Made by a program: the position numbers and the translations under genes. Positions 1 through 8,398 of a DNA stretch of 58,580 nucleotides are shown piece by piece; the first letter of the stretch is position 1; every line of letters starts with the position of its first letter. The notes below the pieces were generated by a model, which had not been told where the DNA came from, searched no databases, and saw only the letters and a list, made by a program, of their open reading frames with translations. The DNA is taken from assembly GCA_016932165.1 (NCBI GenBank), contig JAFGDK010000019.1, positions 1-58,580 of the forward strand, given 5' to 3'. Origin of the DNA: Anaerolineales bacterium. GTDB taxonomy: Bacteria; Chloroflexota; Anaerolineae; Anaerolineales; UBA11579.

Positions 1-98
1 CGTACCTTATCGGATGCGCCCATGGCGGGCAGGGTGGATGCCAGCATCAGAACTAACAGGATGCTGATAAGTAATAGCTTCTTGTAGCGCTTTTTCAT
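1..98 (-). CDS. Secreted protein, N-terminal fragment (runs off the window)
   Basis: Only about 32 codons are visible. The start ATG (complement of 96-98) is preceded by AAGGAG eight bases upstream. The peptide begins with a KKRYKK basic patch, then a long Leu/Ile/Val stretch and a signal-peptidase-like SerThrLeuProAlaMetGlyAla end, so it is a classical Sec signal peptide. There is no lipobox Cys in the visible part. It is divergent from the purine/ureide cluster and its promoter overlaps one of the cluster's operators, so a binding protein of a transporter for the same substrate is plausible. That is inference only; the mature domain lies outside the window. Confidence 0.7.
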   Translation of the reverse strand, partial: MKKRYKKLLLISILLVLMLASTLPAMGASDKV

Positions 99-244
99 TT
101 CATCACTCCTTATGGTTGATAGATTTGATTGCGGTTGGATAAGTTGATCAATTGCAGTAAGTAATATTGCCTCCTTGACAGGAATATGTCCTGTGATGGT
201 CTCCCCACTTAATTGTCACCTTGCAATCCTGTAAGGTTTAAACA

Positions 245-271
245 ATTATAGCAAGAAAATTTGTCAGACAA
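245..271 (-). promoter_or_regulatory. Divergent promoter of the secreted-protein gene, overlapped by an operator
   Basis: On the minus strand a perfect TATAAT (245-250) lies about 150 bases before the start of the gene at 98. The -35 zone is occupied by the palindrome TTGTCTGACAA (261-271). The -35 hexamer itself is poor, so the -10 and the operator are the solid parts. Confidence 0.5.
261..271. promoter_or_regulatory. GntR-type operator, copy 1
   Basis: TTGTCAGACAA, a perfect palindrome around one central base. It overlaps the -35 region of the divergent minus-strand promoter. Confidence 0.7.
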
Positions 272-358
272 CTATCCAATGGGTACTATTGAGTGAAGGA
301 AAAAGGACTAGCTCTTTACAAAAAGTAGGTGAAATAGGAGTAATCCTGTTAGAGAAAT

Positions 359-369
359 TTGTCTGACAA
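359..369. promoter_or_regulatory. GntR-type operator, copy 2
   Basis: TTGTCTGACAA, the same 11-base core as the other copies. It begins 14 bases before copy 3, just upstream of the plus-strand promoter. Confidence 0.75.
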
Positions 370-372
370 ATA

Positions 373-383
373 TTGTCTGACAA
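373..383. promoter_or_regulatory. GntR-type operator, copy 3
   Basis: TTGTCTGACAA, directly abutting the -35 hexamer at 384. Confidence 0.75.
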
Positions 384-412
384 TTGACTTTCCTCACAAT
401 TCCTGATACACT
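384..412 (+). promoter_or_regulatory. Sigma70-type promoter of the purine/ureide cluster
   Basis: TTGACT (384-389), a 17-base spacer and TACACT (407-412). It is bracketed by operator copies 2 and 3 upstream and copy 4 just after the predicted start of transcription, a layout expected for repression. Confidence 0.7.
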
Positions 413-424
413 AAATTGACCAAG

Positions 425-435
425 TTGTCAGACAA
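425..435. promoter_or_regulatory. GntR-type operator, copy 4
   Basis: TTGTCAGACAA, lying about 6-16 bases after the expected transcription start and 21 bases before the start codon of the first gene. Confidence 0.75.
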
Positions 436-456
436 CTATTCTAAAAAAGAGAGCAT

Positions 457-1842
457 GTGATGGCGACCTTATTAGTCAAGCACGCAGATGTATTAGTGAC
501 GATGGATGACCACCGCAGGGAGATCCCTGATGGTGGTCTTTTTATTGAGGATGGGTTCATCCAAGCGGTGGGAAAGACCAGCGAACTGCCCCCAGTGGCT
601 GATGAAGTCCTTGACTTGAGCGGTCATATCCTTCTGCCGGGATTGGTCAACACCCACCACCATTTCTACCAGACCCTTACCCGGGCGGTGCGGCCTGCTC
701 AGGATGCCAACCTGTTCAACTGGCTCAAGACTCTGTACCCCATCTGGGCCGGGATCAACCCTGAGGATATCTACATCTCCACCCAGACGGCCCTGGCCGA
801 GTTGGCCCTCTCAGGGTGCACCACTGCTTCGGATCATCTCTACATCTATCCCAACGGCTCCCGGTTGGATGATGAGATCGAAGCTGCCCTAGAGATTGGC
901 ATCCGGCTTCAGGCTTCGCGCGGCTCGATGAGCCTAGGGGAAAGCAAGGGCGGCCTGCCACCCGACCGGGTGGTGGAGGAAGAAGAGGATATCCTTAAAG
1001 AGAGCCTGCGTCTGATCCAGACTTACCATGATCCCGCTCCCGGGGCGATGACCCAGATTGTGCTGGCACCGTGCTCGCCATTTTCTGTCACTACCTATCT
1101 GATGCGAGAATCCGCCAAACTGGCGCGGGAATACGGGGTTCATTTGCATACCCATTTGGCAGAGACTGAGGATGAAGACCAGTTCTGCCTGGAGAAGTTT
1201 GGCCACAAACCAGTTGCCTATATGGAGATGGTTAATTGGGTGGGGGATGATGTCTGGTTTGCTCACAGCGTGCATGTCAACCGCGATGAGATCCAGCTCT
1301 ATGCTCGTACCGGATGCGGTGTGGCTCACTGCCCGGCTTCGAATATGCGTCTGGCCTCTGGGATTGCCCCGATCGTGGAGATGCTGATGGCTGGTGTCAA
1401 GGTTGGTTTGGGCGTGGATGGTGCTGCCAGCAATGATGGTTCCAACCTGCTCGCCGAGACCCGACTGGCGATGCTGCTCTCCCGCGTCGGCGCCGGGGAG
1501 GCGGGGTTCTCACTCTCCAGCGATAATCTACCTGCGCTGATGACCGCCCGGCAGGCCCTGGAGATTGCCACTCGCGGCGGGGCTGCTGTCCTCGGTCGGG
1601 AAGATATCGGCTCGTTGGAAGCGGGGAAGTGCGCCGACTTTTTCGCCCTTGATCTGCAAAAGATTGAGTTTGCCGGCGGTTTACATGACCCGGTGGCCTC
1701 TGTTGTCTTTTGTTCTCCTATGCGGGCAAGCTATACTGTGGTGGGCGGCAAGCTGATCGTCCAGGATGGACAGCTCACCACCATTGATCTGCCCGGCCAT
1801 ATCGAAAAGCATAACGCGGCTGCAAAGCGTTTATTAAGCTAG
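457..1842 (+). CDS. 8-oxoguanine deaminase-type amidohydrolase
   Basis: A cytoplasmic metal-dependent aminohydrolase of the AtzB/TrzN/SsnA subtype, about 460 residues, the usual length. The N-terminal beta-sandwich leads into PGLVNTHHHFYQTLTRA (about 61-77), whose His pair binds the metal. HLHTHLAET follows near 229 and GVDGAASND near 320, carrying the further metal and catalytic residues. The stretch PAQDANLFNWLKTLYPIW is, from memory, typical of 8-oxoguanine deaminases, which convert 8-oxoguanine to urate plus ammonia; substrate assignment is inferred. The first codon may be GTG (457) or the adjacent ATG (460), both after AAAGAGAG. It is first in the operon, with the FAD enzyme starting 10 bases after its stop. 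The GntR sites just upstream suggest substrate-induced expression. Confidence 0.82.
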   Translation: MMATLLVKHADVLVTMDDHRREIPDGGLFIEDGFIQAVGKTSELPPVADEVLDLSGHILLPGLVNTHHHFYQTLTRAVRPAQDANLFNWLKTLYPIWAGINPEDIYISTQTALAELALSGCTTASDHLYIYPNGSRLDDEIEAALEIGIRLQASRGSMSLGESKGGLPPDRVVEEEEDILKESLRLIQTYHDPAPGAMTQIVLAPCSPFSVTTYLMRESAKLAREYGVHLHTHLAETEDEDQFCLEKFGHKPVAYMEMVNWVGDDVWFAHSVHVNRDEIQLYARTGCGVAHCPASNMRLASGIAPIVEMLMAGVKVGLGVDGAASNDGSNLLAETRLAMLLSRVGAGEAGFSLSSDNLPALMTARQALEIATRGGAAVLGREDIGSLEAGKCADFFALDLQKIEFAGGLHDPVASVVFCSPMRASYTVVGGKLIVQDGQLTTIDLPGHIEKHNAAAKRLLS

Positions 1843-1852
1843 GAGCCAGCAG

Positions 1853-3220
1853 GTGAGAGATTCAGCTGGCGTGGTGATCTGTGGCGCGGGGATCGGGGGG
1901 ATCGCGGTTGCCTATTTTCTCGCCAACCGGTTTGATGTTACAGATGTCATCCTGGTGGATGAACGCCCGCCCCTTTCGCTGACCAGCGATAAATCTACCG
2001 AGTGCTACCGCAACTGGTGGCCCGGCCCAGGCAATGCGATGGTTTGCATGATGAATCGCAGTCTTGACCTGCTGGAAGAACTGGCTGAGTCTTACCACAA
2101 CTGTTTCCATCTCAACTGCCGGGGTTATCTCTACACCACCTCTGATCTGGGCCGGATCTGTGATCTTGAAGGGTTTGGCCGTGAGGCGGAATCTCTTGGG
2201 GCGGGTAAGCTGCGCATTCATGATCAATGGAAAAAAAATGATTACCAGCCGCACTCCGCCAATGGTTATAAAAAGGCCCTACACGGAGCTGATTTGATCA
2301 CCGATCAGGCGCTGATCCGAAAGCATTTTCCATATCTTTCTGAGCAGATTGTCGCTGTTATGCATGTCCGCAGGGCGGGGTGGCTTAGCGCACAGCAGTA
2401 CGGGATGCTGCTGCTGGAGGAGGCTAAAAAGCGCGGCTTGAAATTGGTTCGGGACCAGGTGACAGGCGTAAGGTTAGCGGATGGGTGCGTGTCCGCCGTT
2501 CTGTTGGCGAGTGGCAAAGTTATCCAAACGGAAGTGTTTGTCAATGCCGCTGGCCCGCTGCTGGCGGAAGTCGGCGCCATGCTGGGTGTTGATCTCCCCG
2601 TGCATCATGAGTTGCACCACAAATCATCAATTGAGGATACGGCCGGTGCTGTAGGGCGGGATGCGCCTTTGCTGATCGACATTGACCGGCAGTTTTTGAC
2701 CTGGCAGGAAGAGGAGCGGGAGTGGCTGGTTAGGGAGCCCGATACAGCCTGGCTGCTGGAAGAAATGCCTTCAGGTGCTCATCTCCGCCCGGAAGGAAGC
2801 GCATCTGCCCGCACTGTGCTGATGCTTTGGGATTTGCACAACGAGAAGGTTTCCCCGGAACTGCCCGCCCCGGTTGATGACTTCAGTGCTGAGGTCAGCC
2901 TGCGCGGGCTGACCAAAATGCTCCCCGGGATGCAAACTTACCACTCCCGGATGCCCAAACCTTATATAGACAGCGGTTATTACACCAAGACCGAAGAAAA
3001 TCGTCCCCTGGCTGGCAAGATGGGGGTCCCCGGTGCATATCTGATCGGGGCAATGTCTGGTTTTGGGATCATGGCCTCAGCTGCGCTTGGAGAATTGACT
3101 GCTGCGCATATCGCAGGTGCACCTCTGCCTGATTATGGGCCAGCTTTCTCTCTCGATCGCTATCAGGATCCGGCTTATCAGGCTTTGCTGGCGGATTGGG
3201 GAGGAACCTGGCAGTTGTAG
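1853..3220 (+). CDS. FAD-dependent oxidoreductase (DAO/DadA family)
   Basis: An amine- or amino-acid-oxidising flavoenzyme of about 455 residues. The N-terminal Rossmann motif GAGIGG (about 11-16) binds the ADP part of FAD. A second conserved block near the C terminus (AYLIGAMSGFGIMASAALGE) matches the DAO-family FAD loop. The start is GTG at 1853 with AGGAG seven bases upstream, immediately after the deaminase stop, so the two are translationally close. Family members oxidise sarcosine, glycine, D-amino acids or similar C-N bonds. The substrate here is unknown, but position between a purine deaminase and its repressor argues for an intermediate of that pathway. It does not look like the urate hydroxylase HpxO, which belongs to another flavoprotein family. 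Confidence 0.75.
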   Translation: MRDSAGVVICGAGIGGIAVAYFLANRFDVTDVILVDERPPLSLTSDKSTECYRNWWPGPGNAMVCMMNRSLDLLEELAESYHNCFHLNCRGYLYTTSDLGRICDLEGFGREAESLGAGKLRIHDQWKKNDYQPHSANGYKKALHGADLITDQALIRKHFPYLSEQIVAVMHVRRAGWLSAQQYGMLLLEEAKKRGLKLVRDQVTGVRLADGCVSAVLLASGKVIQTEVFVNAAGPLLAEVGAMLGVDLPVHHELHHKSSIEDTAGAVGRDAPLLIDIDRQFLTWQEEEREWLVREPDTAWLLEEMPSGAHLRPEGSASARTVLMLWDLHNEKVSPELPAPVDDFSAEVSLRGLTKMLPGMQTYHSRMPKPYIDSGYYTKTEENRPLAGKMGVPGAYLIGAMSGFGIMASAALGELTAAHIAGAPLPDYGPAFSLDRYQDPAYQALLADWGGTWQL

Positions 3221-3249
3221 AGATTGAACAATCAGAATATGAGGAGCGA

Positions 3250-3990
3250 GTGAAAGATAAGAGATATATGGCAGAAAACGGAAAGACTTTACCTCAGCAG
3301 TTGCATGAAAAACTTGTATTGCTGATTTCTGAAACTGAACCGGGGGGCAAACTGCCCTCCGAACCTGCCCTGGCAAAGCAGCTGGGTGTCTCTCGGGCAA
3401 CTCTGCGCGAGGCGATGCGGATTTTTGAAACCCAGGGTATGATTCACCGCCGCCAGGGGGTGGGAACTTTTGTTGTCCCACCGGCACAAATCATTGATAC
3501 CGGGTTGGAAGTGTTGGAAAGCATCCTCACCCAAGCAGAACGCAAGAAACTGGATATCCGGGTTGGGCCATGTTCCATCACTGAACGCCCTGGCGCCCCG
3601 GAGGAATTAGAGGCTTTGCAACTGCAGCCGGGGAATAATGTCCTCCAGGTCTCCTGGGTAATGGAAACCCCTGACCGTCCGGTAGCTTACCTTGTCGATG
3701 TGCTGCCAGCAGGCATTTTTGATCTCAAGGATTTTAGAAGCCAGTTCCAGGGTTCGGTCCTTGATCTGCTGATGCAAAGCAGGGATTTCTCGCTGACCTC
3801 TTCACGGACAGAATTGGGTGCGGTTGCGGCCCCTGCGGAAATCGCGCGTTCACTTGGCATCCAGCGCGGGGATGTGGTCCTCTGTTTTGAGGCTACCCTC
3901 TACACTGCTGATGGTAAAGTGGTTGATTATTCACATAGTTATTACCTTCCCGGTTATTTTCGCTTCCATGTGGTGCGCCGGGTAGGTTAA
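3250..3990 (+). CDS. GntR-family (HutC/UTRA) transcriptional regulator
   Basis: The N-terminal winged helix is clear: LPQQLHEKLVLLISE, then LPSEPALAKQLGVSRATLREAM as the recognition part and HRRQGVGTFVV as the wing. A UTRA effector domain follows to the end (YSHSYYLPGYFRFHVVRR). About 240 residues is normal for HutC types. I prefer GTG at 3250 with GAGGAG just before it; ATG at 3268 is also possible, and an earlier start at 3196 would overlap the flavoprotein gene. As the only regulator in the cluster it is the natural candidate to bind the four TTGTCWGACAA sites at 261-435 and to sense a purine or ureide effector. That pairing is inference. Confidence 0.85.
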   Translation: MKDKRYMAENGKTLPQQLHEKLVLLISETEPGGKLPSEPALAKQLGVSRATLREAMRIFETQGMIHRRQGVGTFVVPPAQIIDTGLEVLESILTQAERKKLDIRVGPCSITERPGAPEELEALQLQPGNNVLQVSWVMETPDRPVAYLVDVLPAGIFDLKDFRSQFQGSVLDLLMQSRDFSLTSSRTELGAVAAPAEIARSLGIQRGDVVLCFEATLYTADGKVVDYSHSYYLPGYFRFHVVRRVG

Positions 3991-4002
3991 TCAGGGTGAT
4001 TG

Positions 4003-4017
4003 ACGCAAAGATTGCGT
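4003..4017. promoter_or_regulatory. Inverted repeat before the carbamoyltransferase genes
   Basis: ACGCAA-AGA-TTGCGT in the 74-base gap after the regulator gene. It could be an operator or a weak hairpin. It is unrelated to the TTGTCWGACAA sites and no T-run follows. Confidence 0.3.
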
Positions 4018-4064
4018 TTGATTCACAGAAAAACAACTTTAGAAAATATTGATGGAGGCATAAA

Positions 4065-5018
4065 ATGCGTAGTTTTGCAGGACGAGATATTCTCTCATTG
4101 AAGGACTTTGAACGGAACGAATTTTTCCGCGTGTTCGAGGCAGCCGAAATTCTTGAGCCGATTGCCCGCAACCGCAAGAATTCAGATATGCTCAAAGAAA
4201 AAACATTGGTAACCGCTTTTTACCAGCCCAGCACCCGCACCCGGCTGGCACATGAAGCTGCTATGATCCGCCTTGGCGGTCAGGTGACTGGTTTTGCGGA
4301 TGCCAAGATGACCCGCGCTGGTGATTTCTACCAGGAGTCGATCAAGGATACGGTAAAGATGCTGGAGTTCTATGGCGATGTGATTGTGATGCGTCACTTC
4401 CAGCAGGGTGCCCCTCACGAGGCAGCCAAATGGGCCAGCATCCCGGTGATCAACGGCGGTGACGGCTGGGGCGAGCATCCCACCCAGATTCTGACTGACT
4501 TTTACACCGTACTGCGTGAGAAAGGCCGTCTGGATGGCTTGAAATGGCTGGCTGTTGGCGATATGCGCATGCGCACGATGCATTCGCTGGCTTACGGGCT
4601 CAGCCAGTTCGACTGCCCGATCACCTTTGTTTCCCCGCCGGAGATGTCTCTGACCGAGGAGATGAAGGAAGACCTGAAGAATTACAGCCTGGATTACAGG
4701 GAGGCTGACCATGTGGAGGAGGCGATTGCAGATGCTGATGTGATCCTGGTAGAGCCGGTGGTGCAGCCCGATTACACCAAGTCGCGAGACGAACGCGATG
4801 GCGATGTTGGCATGACCCCGGCTAACTACAAGATCACCCGAGATCTATTGCAGAATAAAGCCAAATCAGACGCCATATTGCTGCACTCCCTGCCGCGCAT
4901 GGACGAGATCCCGCCGGATGTGGATATCACCCGCTGGTCCCGCTACTGGCAGGAAGCCTTCAACGGCGTGGTCATGCGCATGGCCCTGCTGGCGCTGGTG
5001 ATGGGGAAGATGGAGTAG
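4065..5018 (+). CDS. Aspartate-carbamoyltransferase-like enzyme with altered second-substrate site
   Basis: A carbamoyltransferase of 317 residues, the length of a PyrB catalytic chain. The carbamoyl-phosphate site is intact: STRTR at 56-60, VMRH near 109, HPTQ at 138-141 and LHSLPRMDEI near 271. The C terminus resembles E. coli PyrB more than OTCase. By eye alignment the 80s-loop lysine of PyrB (Lys84) falls on a non-lysine in RAGDFYQES, and the TRVQ motif holding Arg229 reads EPVVQ. Both residues contact aspartate in PyrB, so another amino or ureido acceptor (or donor, in the catabolic direction) is likely. The next genes are a knotted carbamoyltransferase and carbamate kinase, which points to a degradative role. 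AATGGAGGCATAAA-like spacing upstream (GGAGG at about 4052) supports the ATG at 4065. Confidence 0.75.
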   Translation: MRSFAGRDILSLKDFERNEFFRVFEAAEILEPIARNRKNSDMLKEKTLVTAFYQPSTRTRLAHEAAMIRLGGQVTGFADAKMTRAGDFYQESIKDTVKMLEFYGDVIVMRHFQQGAPHEAAKWASIPVINGGDGWGEHPTQILTDFYTVLREKGRLDGLKWLAVGDMRMRTMHSLAYGLSQFDCPITFVSPPEMSLTEEMKEDLKNYSLDYREADHVEEAIADADVILVEPVVQPDYTKSRDERDGDVGMTPANYKITRDLLQNKAKSDAILLHSLPRMDEIPPDVDITRWSRYWQEAFNGVVMRMALLALVMGKME

Positions 5019-5025
5019 GACGGAA

Positions 5026-5112
5026 ATCAGTAGGTAGTAGTCAGTTGTCAGCATCATCGTTGATCAGTGATCAAAAAACCCGACTGCTGACAACCGGCTG
5101 CTATCAGCAATG
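5026..5112. repeat. Interspersed CAGTAGG-type inverted repeat, copy 1
   Basis: The gap before the second carbamoyltransferase holds degenerate heptad-like units (CAGTAGG, TAGTAGT, CAGTTGT) and an exact 10-base inverted repeat, GTTGTCAGCA (5044-5053) against TGCTGACAAC (5085-5094). A similar element lies at 9357-9431. Both end shortly before the downstream ribosome binding site. Confidence 0.55.
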
Positions 5113-5139
5113 AGTTGATATTTCGAAAGGAACAAAAAT

Positions 5140-6120
5140 ATGCAAAGCGATCTACGAGGCCGTGATCTGATCAGCGACCTGGACTTCTCAAAAGAAGAAG
5201 TTGAAACTATTCTTGATGTTGCCTGGGATTTGAAGCGCAAGCGCGCCCTGGGCGAACCACATGCCTACCTGCGTGATAAAGTACTGGCGATGCTGTTCTT
5301 TTTCTCCAGCACCCGCACCCGCGGCTCGTTTGAAGCCGGGATGGCCCAGCTTGGCGGCCATGCAGCCTTCATTGAGTCCCGCACCACCCAGATCTCCCAT
5401 GGAGACACTGAAAAAGAGATGGGCGAGATCTTTGGCCGCTATTTTGACGGCATCGCCATCCGCCACGTGGACTGGGGGATCGGCAACCGCTACCTTAACC
5501 TGGTGGCTGAAGCCTCCCGCGTCCCGGTGCTCAACATGCAGTGCGAGATCTACCACCCGCATCAATGCCTGGCCGACATTATGACGATCATCGAGAAGAA
5601 AGGGCGCGAGCTGCGGAAGAAGAAGATGGTTGTTTCCTGGGCGTATGCTTCATCCTACCTCAAACCGATTTCGGTGCCCCAATCGTTGATTCTGCAGATG
5701 CCCCGCTTTGGGCTGGATGTCACCTTGGCACACCCGCCTGAGTTTAAGCTGATGCCAGAGATCATGGACCAGGCACAGGAGCAGGCCAAGAAGTTCAACA
5801 CCTCCTTTGAGGTGGTGGATGATATGGAAGAAGCCTGCAAGGATGCTGATATCATCTATGCCAAGTCCTGGGGTCCGCTGCTGACCACACAGGACCCGGA
5901 AGAGGGTAAGAAGATCCAGGATCAGTACCAACACTGGATCGCTGACGATGCCAAGATGGCCCTGGGCAAGGATGATGTGATCTACATGCACCCGCTGCCG
6001 GCTGACCGTAAGATCGAGGTCGCCGACTCGGTGATCGACGGCAAGCACTCGGTGGTCTTTGACCAGGCTGAAAACCGTATGCATGCTCAGAAGGCTGTCA
6101 TGGCCTTGACCATGCGCTAA
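5140..6120 (+). CDS. ygeW: Knotted carbamoyltransferase, YgeW type
   Basis: The second carbamoyltransferase, 326 residues. SSTRTR (56-61) and HPHQ (about 139-142) bind carbamoyl phosphate, and MHPLPADR lies near 283. The Pro-rich segment YLKPISVPQS (about 172-181) matches the place where the chain is knotted in acetylornithine-type transcarbamylases and E. coli YgeW, so it is not ordinary OTCase. YgeW's acceptor is unsettled; it is found in purine/ureide degradation clusters, where phosphorolysis of a ureido compound would yield carbamoyl phosphate. The gene directly downstream, 20 bases away, encodes carbamate kinase, which would use that product to make ATP. AAAGGAAC precedes the ATG. Confidence 0.8.
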   Translation: MQSDLRGRDLISDLDFSKEEVETILDVAWDLKRKRALGEPHAYLRDKVLAMLFFFSSTRTRGSFEAGMAQLGGHAAFIESRTTQISHGDTEKEMGEIFGRYFDGIAIRHVDWGIGNRYLNLVAEASRVPVLNMQCEIYHPHQCLADIMTIIEKKGRELRKKKMVVSWAYASSYLKPISVPQSLILQMPRFGLDVTLAHPPEFKLMPEIMDQAQEQAKKFNTSFEVVDDMEEACKDADIIYAKSWGPLLTTQDPEEGKKIQDQYQHWIADDAKMALGKDDVIYMHPLPADRKIEVADSVIDGKHSVVFDQAENRMHAQKAVMALTMR

Positions 6121-6140
6121 AGAGACAGAGAGGTAAGGGT

Positions 6141-7088
6141 ATGACAGACGCGAAAGTTGCTGTGGTTGCCGTGGGCGGGAATGCCCTGGTAAAAGATAAA
6201 AGCAAAATGACGATTGCAGACCAGTACGAAGCGGCTCAGGAAACTATGGGCCACATTGTCCAGATGATCAAATCCGGCTGGAACGTGATCATCAGCCACG
6301 GGAATGGCCCGCAGGTTGGCTTTATCCTGCGCCGGTCTGAGCTCTCCGCTCACGAACTCCACCCGGTGCCGCTGGATTACTGCGGGGCAGATTCTCAGGG
6401 TGCAATTGGTTATATGTTCCAGCGCGCACTCAATAACCACTTTGAAGAAATGGGCATGGACAAACACGCCTGCACCGTGGTCACGATGGTGGAAGTGGAC
6501 CGGAATGACCCCGCTTTTGAAAATCCTACCAAGCCGATCGGCTCCTTCCTGGACGAAGCCACCGCCAAAGAACGCATGGCGGAAGGCAAGACCTTCGTGG
6601 AAGATGCTGGCCGCGGCTGGCGGCAGGTGGTGCCTTCTCCAAAGCCAAAGCGTATCGTCGAGGTGGAGCCGATCCATTCGCTGGTGGAAAACGGATTCAT
6701 CGTGGTAGCTTCCGGCGGCGGCGGAATTCCGGTGGTGGAAAGTGAGGAAGGTGGCCTGGTCGGCATCGAAGCGGTGATCGACAAGGACTTTGCCTCCGCA
6801 CTGCTGGCTGAAACGATTAAGGCCGATTTGCTGCTGATCTCCACGGCGGTAGAAAAAGTGGCGATCAATTTCAATACCCCCGAGGTGAAATGGCTGGACA
6901 AAATGACCATTGCTGAGGCCAAACAATATCTGGCAGAAGGTCATTTTGCCCCTGGCAGTATGAAACCCAAGATCGAAGCCTGCATAGACTTCCTGGAAAA
7001 GGGCGGTGAAAAAGCCCTGATCACCGATCCAGAAAATATCCCGCGCGCTCTCAACGGCGAGACCGGCACCTGGATAGTGAAGGAATAA
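6141..7088 (+). CDS. arcC: Carbamate kinase
   Basis: Transfers phosphate between carbamoyl phosphate and ADP, giving ATP, CO2 and ammonia in the catabolic direction. The amino-acid-kinase fold is clear: VAVGGNAL at about 9-16, SHGNGPQVG at about 52-60, ASGGGGIPV near 191, and the C-terminal GSMKPKIEA and GETGT blocks. The length of 315 residues is normal. AGAGAGGTAAGG lies just before the ATG. It sits 20 bases after the YgeW-type gene, the same pairing of roles as ygeW and yqeA in E. coli. The gene supports an energy-yielding rather than biosynthetic role for this cluster. Confidence 0.92.
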   Translation: MTDAKVAVVAVGGNALVKDKSKMTIADQYEAAQETMGHIVQMIKSGWNVIISHGNGPQVGFILRRSELSAHELHPVPLDYCGADSQGAIGYMFQRALNNHFEEMGMDKHACTVVTMVEVDRNDPAFENPTKPIGSFLDEATAKERMAEGKTFVEDAGRGWRQVVPSPKPKRIVEVEPIHSLVENGFIVVASGGGGIPVVESEEGGLVGIEAVIDKDFASALLAETIKADLLLISTAVEKVAINFNTPEVKWLDKMTIAEAKQYLAEGHFAPGSMKPKIEACIDFLEKGGEKALITDPENIPRALNGETGTWIVKE

Positions 7089-7153
7089 GACCAATCACAG
7101 GCAGGGCGGTGCGGAAATCCGCTAACCGCTCTGCCTCCTGAATGAGGAAATTG

Positions 7154-8398
7154 ATGGAAAAAGTTGTGGGAACCCAATGCAGCATCTGCCAGACGCGCTA
7201 TGCTCTTGATGAAGTCACCTACACCTGCCCGCAGGATGGTGGGGTGCTGGATGTTGTTATGGATGTTGAGGCGATCAGAGCGGCCACCATACCAGAAGAT
7301 ATCTTCACCTCCCCTGACCAATCTATGTGGCGCTATCTGCCCCTGCTGCCGGTGAATGATCCTGGCCACCTGGGCACGCCGCTGCGCACAGTCGGCTGGA
7401 CGCCAGTGTACAATCCCCAACGCTTGGCTGCGGAATTGGGCATGACGCATCTGTGGCTCAAGGATGAGAGCAGCAATCCCAGCGCCTCCTTCAAAGATCG
7501 GGCCAGCGCGCTGCTGGTCGCCAGGGCGGCTGAGATTGGCGCTGAGGTGATTGTGACTGCTTCCACCGGGAATGCTGGAGCTGCCCTGGCTGGGATGGCC
7601 GCTGCGGCGGGGACTAAGGCGGTGATTTTCGCCCCCAAAACCGCCCCGCCGGCCAAGATCGCCCAACTACTGGTGTACGGCTCTGAGGTTATCCTGGTGG
7701 ACGGGATATATGATGATGCCGTTGCTCTGGCGGTCGCCGCTGCTGAAGAGTATGGCTGGTACTGCCGCAATACCGGGTACAACCCGTTTACCGCCGAGGG
7801 CAAAAAGACTGCCGGCTTTGAAATATGGGAACAAGTTATCATCGCTAACAAACTGGACAGGCCGTTGAATGTATTTGTCTCGGTGGGAGATGGCAATATC
7901 ATCTCTGGCGTACACAAAGGCTTTAAAGACCTGTATGCCCTGGGCTGGCTGGCACACATGCCGCATATCTTTGGGGTGCAGTCAGCTGGTTCGGCCGCGA
8001 TCGCCAATGCCTTCAAGGCTGGCACCGAGGTGATTGAGCCGGTTTCCGCTGATACACTGGCAGACTCGATCTCTGTGGATATGCCCAGTGACGGGCTACG
8101 CGCTTTACGGGCAGCCACCCAAACCGGAGGCGCTTATGTGGTTGTCGAAGACCAGGCTATTCTGTCGGGGATCGCTTCGCTGGGGAAGGTTGGTATTTTC
8201 TCAGAGCCGGCAGCCGCCACGGCTTTTGCCGGGCTGCGAAAAGCTCTCTCGGACGGTCTGCTTTCTCGGGATGAGCCTGCGCTGGTGCTGCTGACTGGTT
8301 CTGGCTTAAAGGATGTCAGGGCAGCCATGCAGGCAGCCGGTGAAGCCCCGGTGATTGCACCCAGTTTGCAGGCACTGAAGCAGTATTTTTCTGCGTAA
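7154..8398 (+). CDS. Threonine-synthase-like PLP enzyme
   Basis: A fold-type-II PLP enzyme of about 414 residues. A zinc-ribbon-like N terminus (CSIC...CPQD, with the fourth Cys replaced by Asp) leads to the PLP lysine in [12 protein letters not shown] (about 111), then [10 protein letters not shown] for phosphate/cofactor contacts and [10 protein letters not shown] for the glycine loop. Overall this is the threonine synthase family. A catabolic cluster and no thrA/thrB neighbours leave open beta-elimination or deamination of an amino acid, comparable in place to diaminopropionate ammonia-lyase in the E. coli yge cluster. I chose ATG 7154 because GAGGAAA precedes it; an ATG at 7142 has no such site. 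Its stop overlaps the next start (TAATG). Confidence 0.75.
   Translation: MEKVVGTQCSICQTRYALDEVTYTCPQDGGVLDVVMDVEAIRAATIPEDIFTSPDQSMWRYLPLLPVNDPGHLGTPLRTVGWTPVYNPQRLAAELGMTHLWLKDESSNPSASFKDRASALLVARAAEIGAEVIVTASTGNAGAALAGMAAAAGTKAVIFAPKTAPPAKIAQLLVYGSEVILVDGIYDDAVALAVAAAEEYGWYCRNTGYNPFTAEGKKTAGFEIWEQVIIANKLDRPLNVFVSVGDGNIISGVHKGFKDLYALGWLAHMPHIFGVQSAGSAAIANAFKAGTEVIEPVSADTLADSISVDMPSDGLRALRAATQTGGAYVVVEDQAILSGIASLGKVGIFSEPAAATAFAGLRKALSDGLLSRDEPALVLLTGSGLKDVRAAMQAAGEAPVIAPSLQALKQYFSA

Noticed and set aside
6117-7094. Minus-strand open frame opposite carbamate kinase
   Set aside because: Antisense shadow of a well-defined gene; composition (many His, Phe, Arg) is typical of such shadows.
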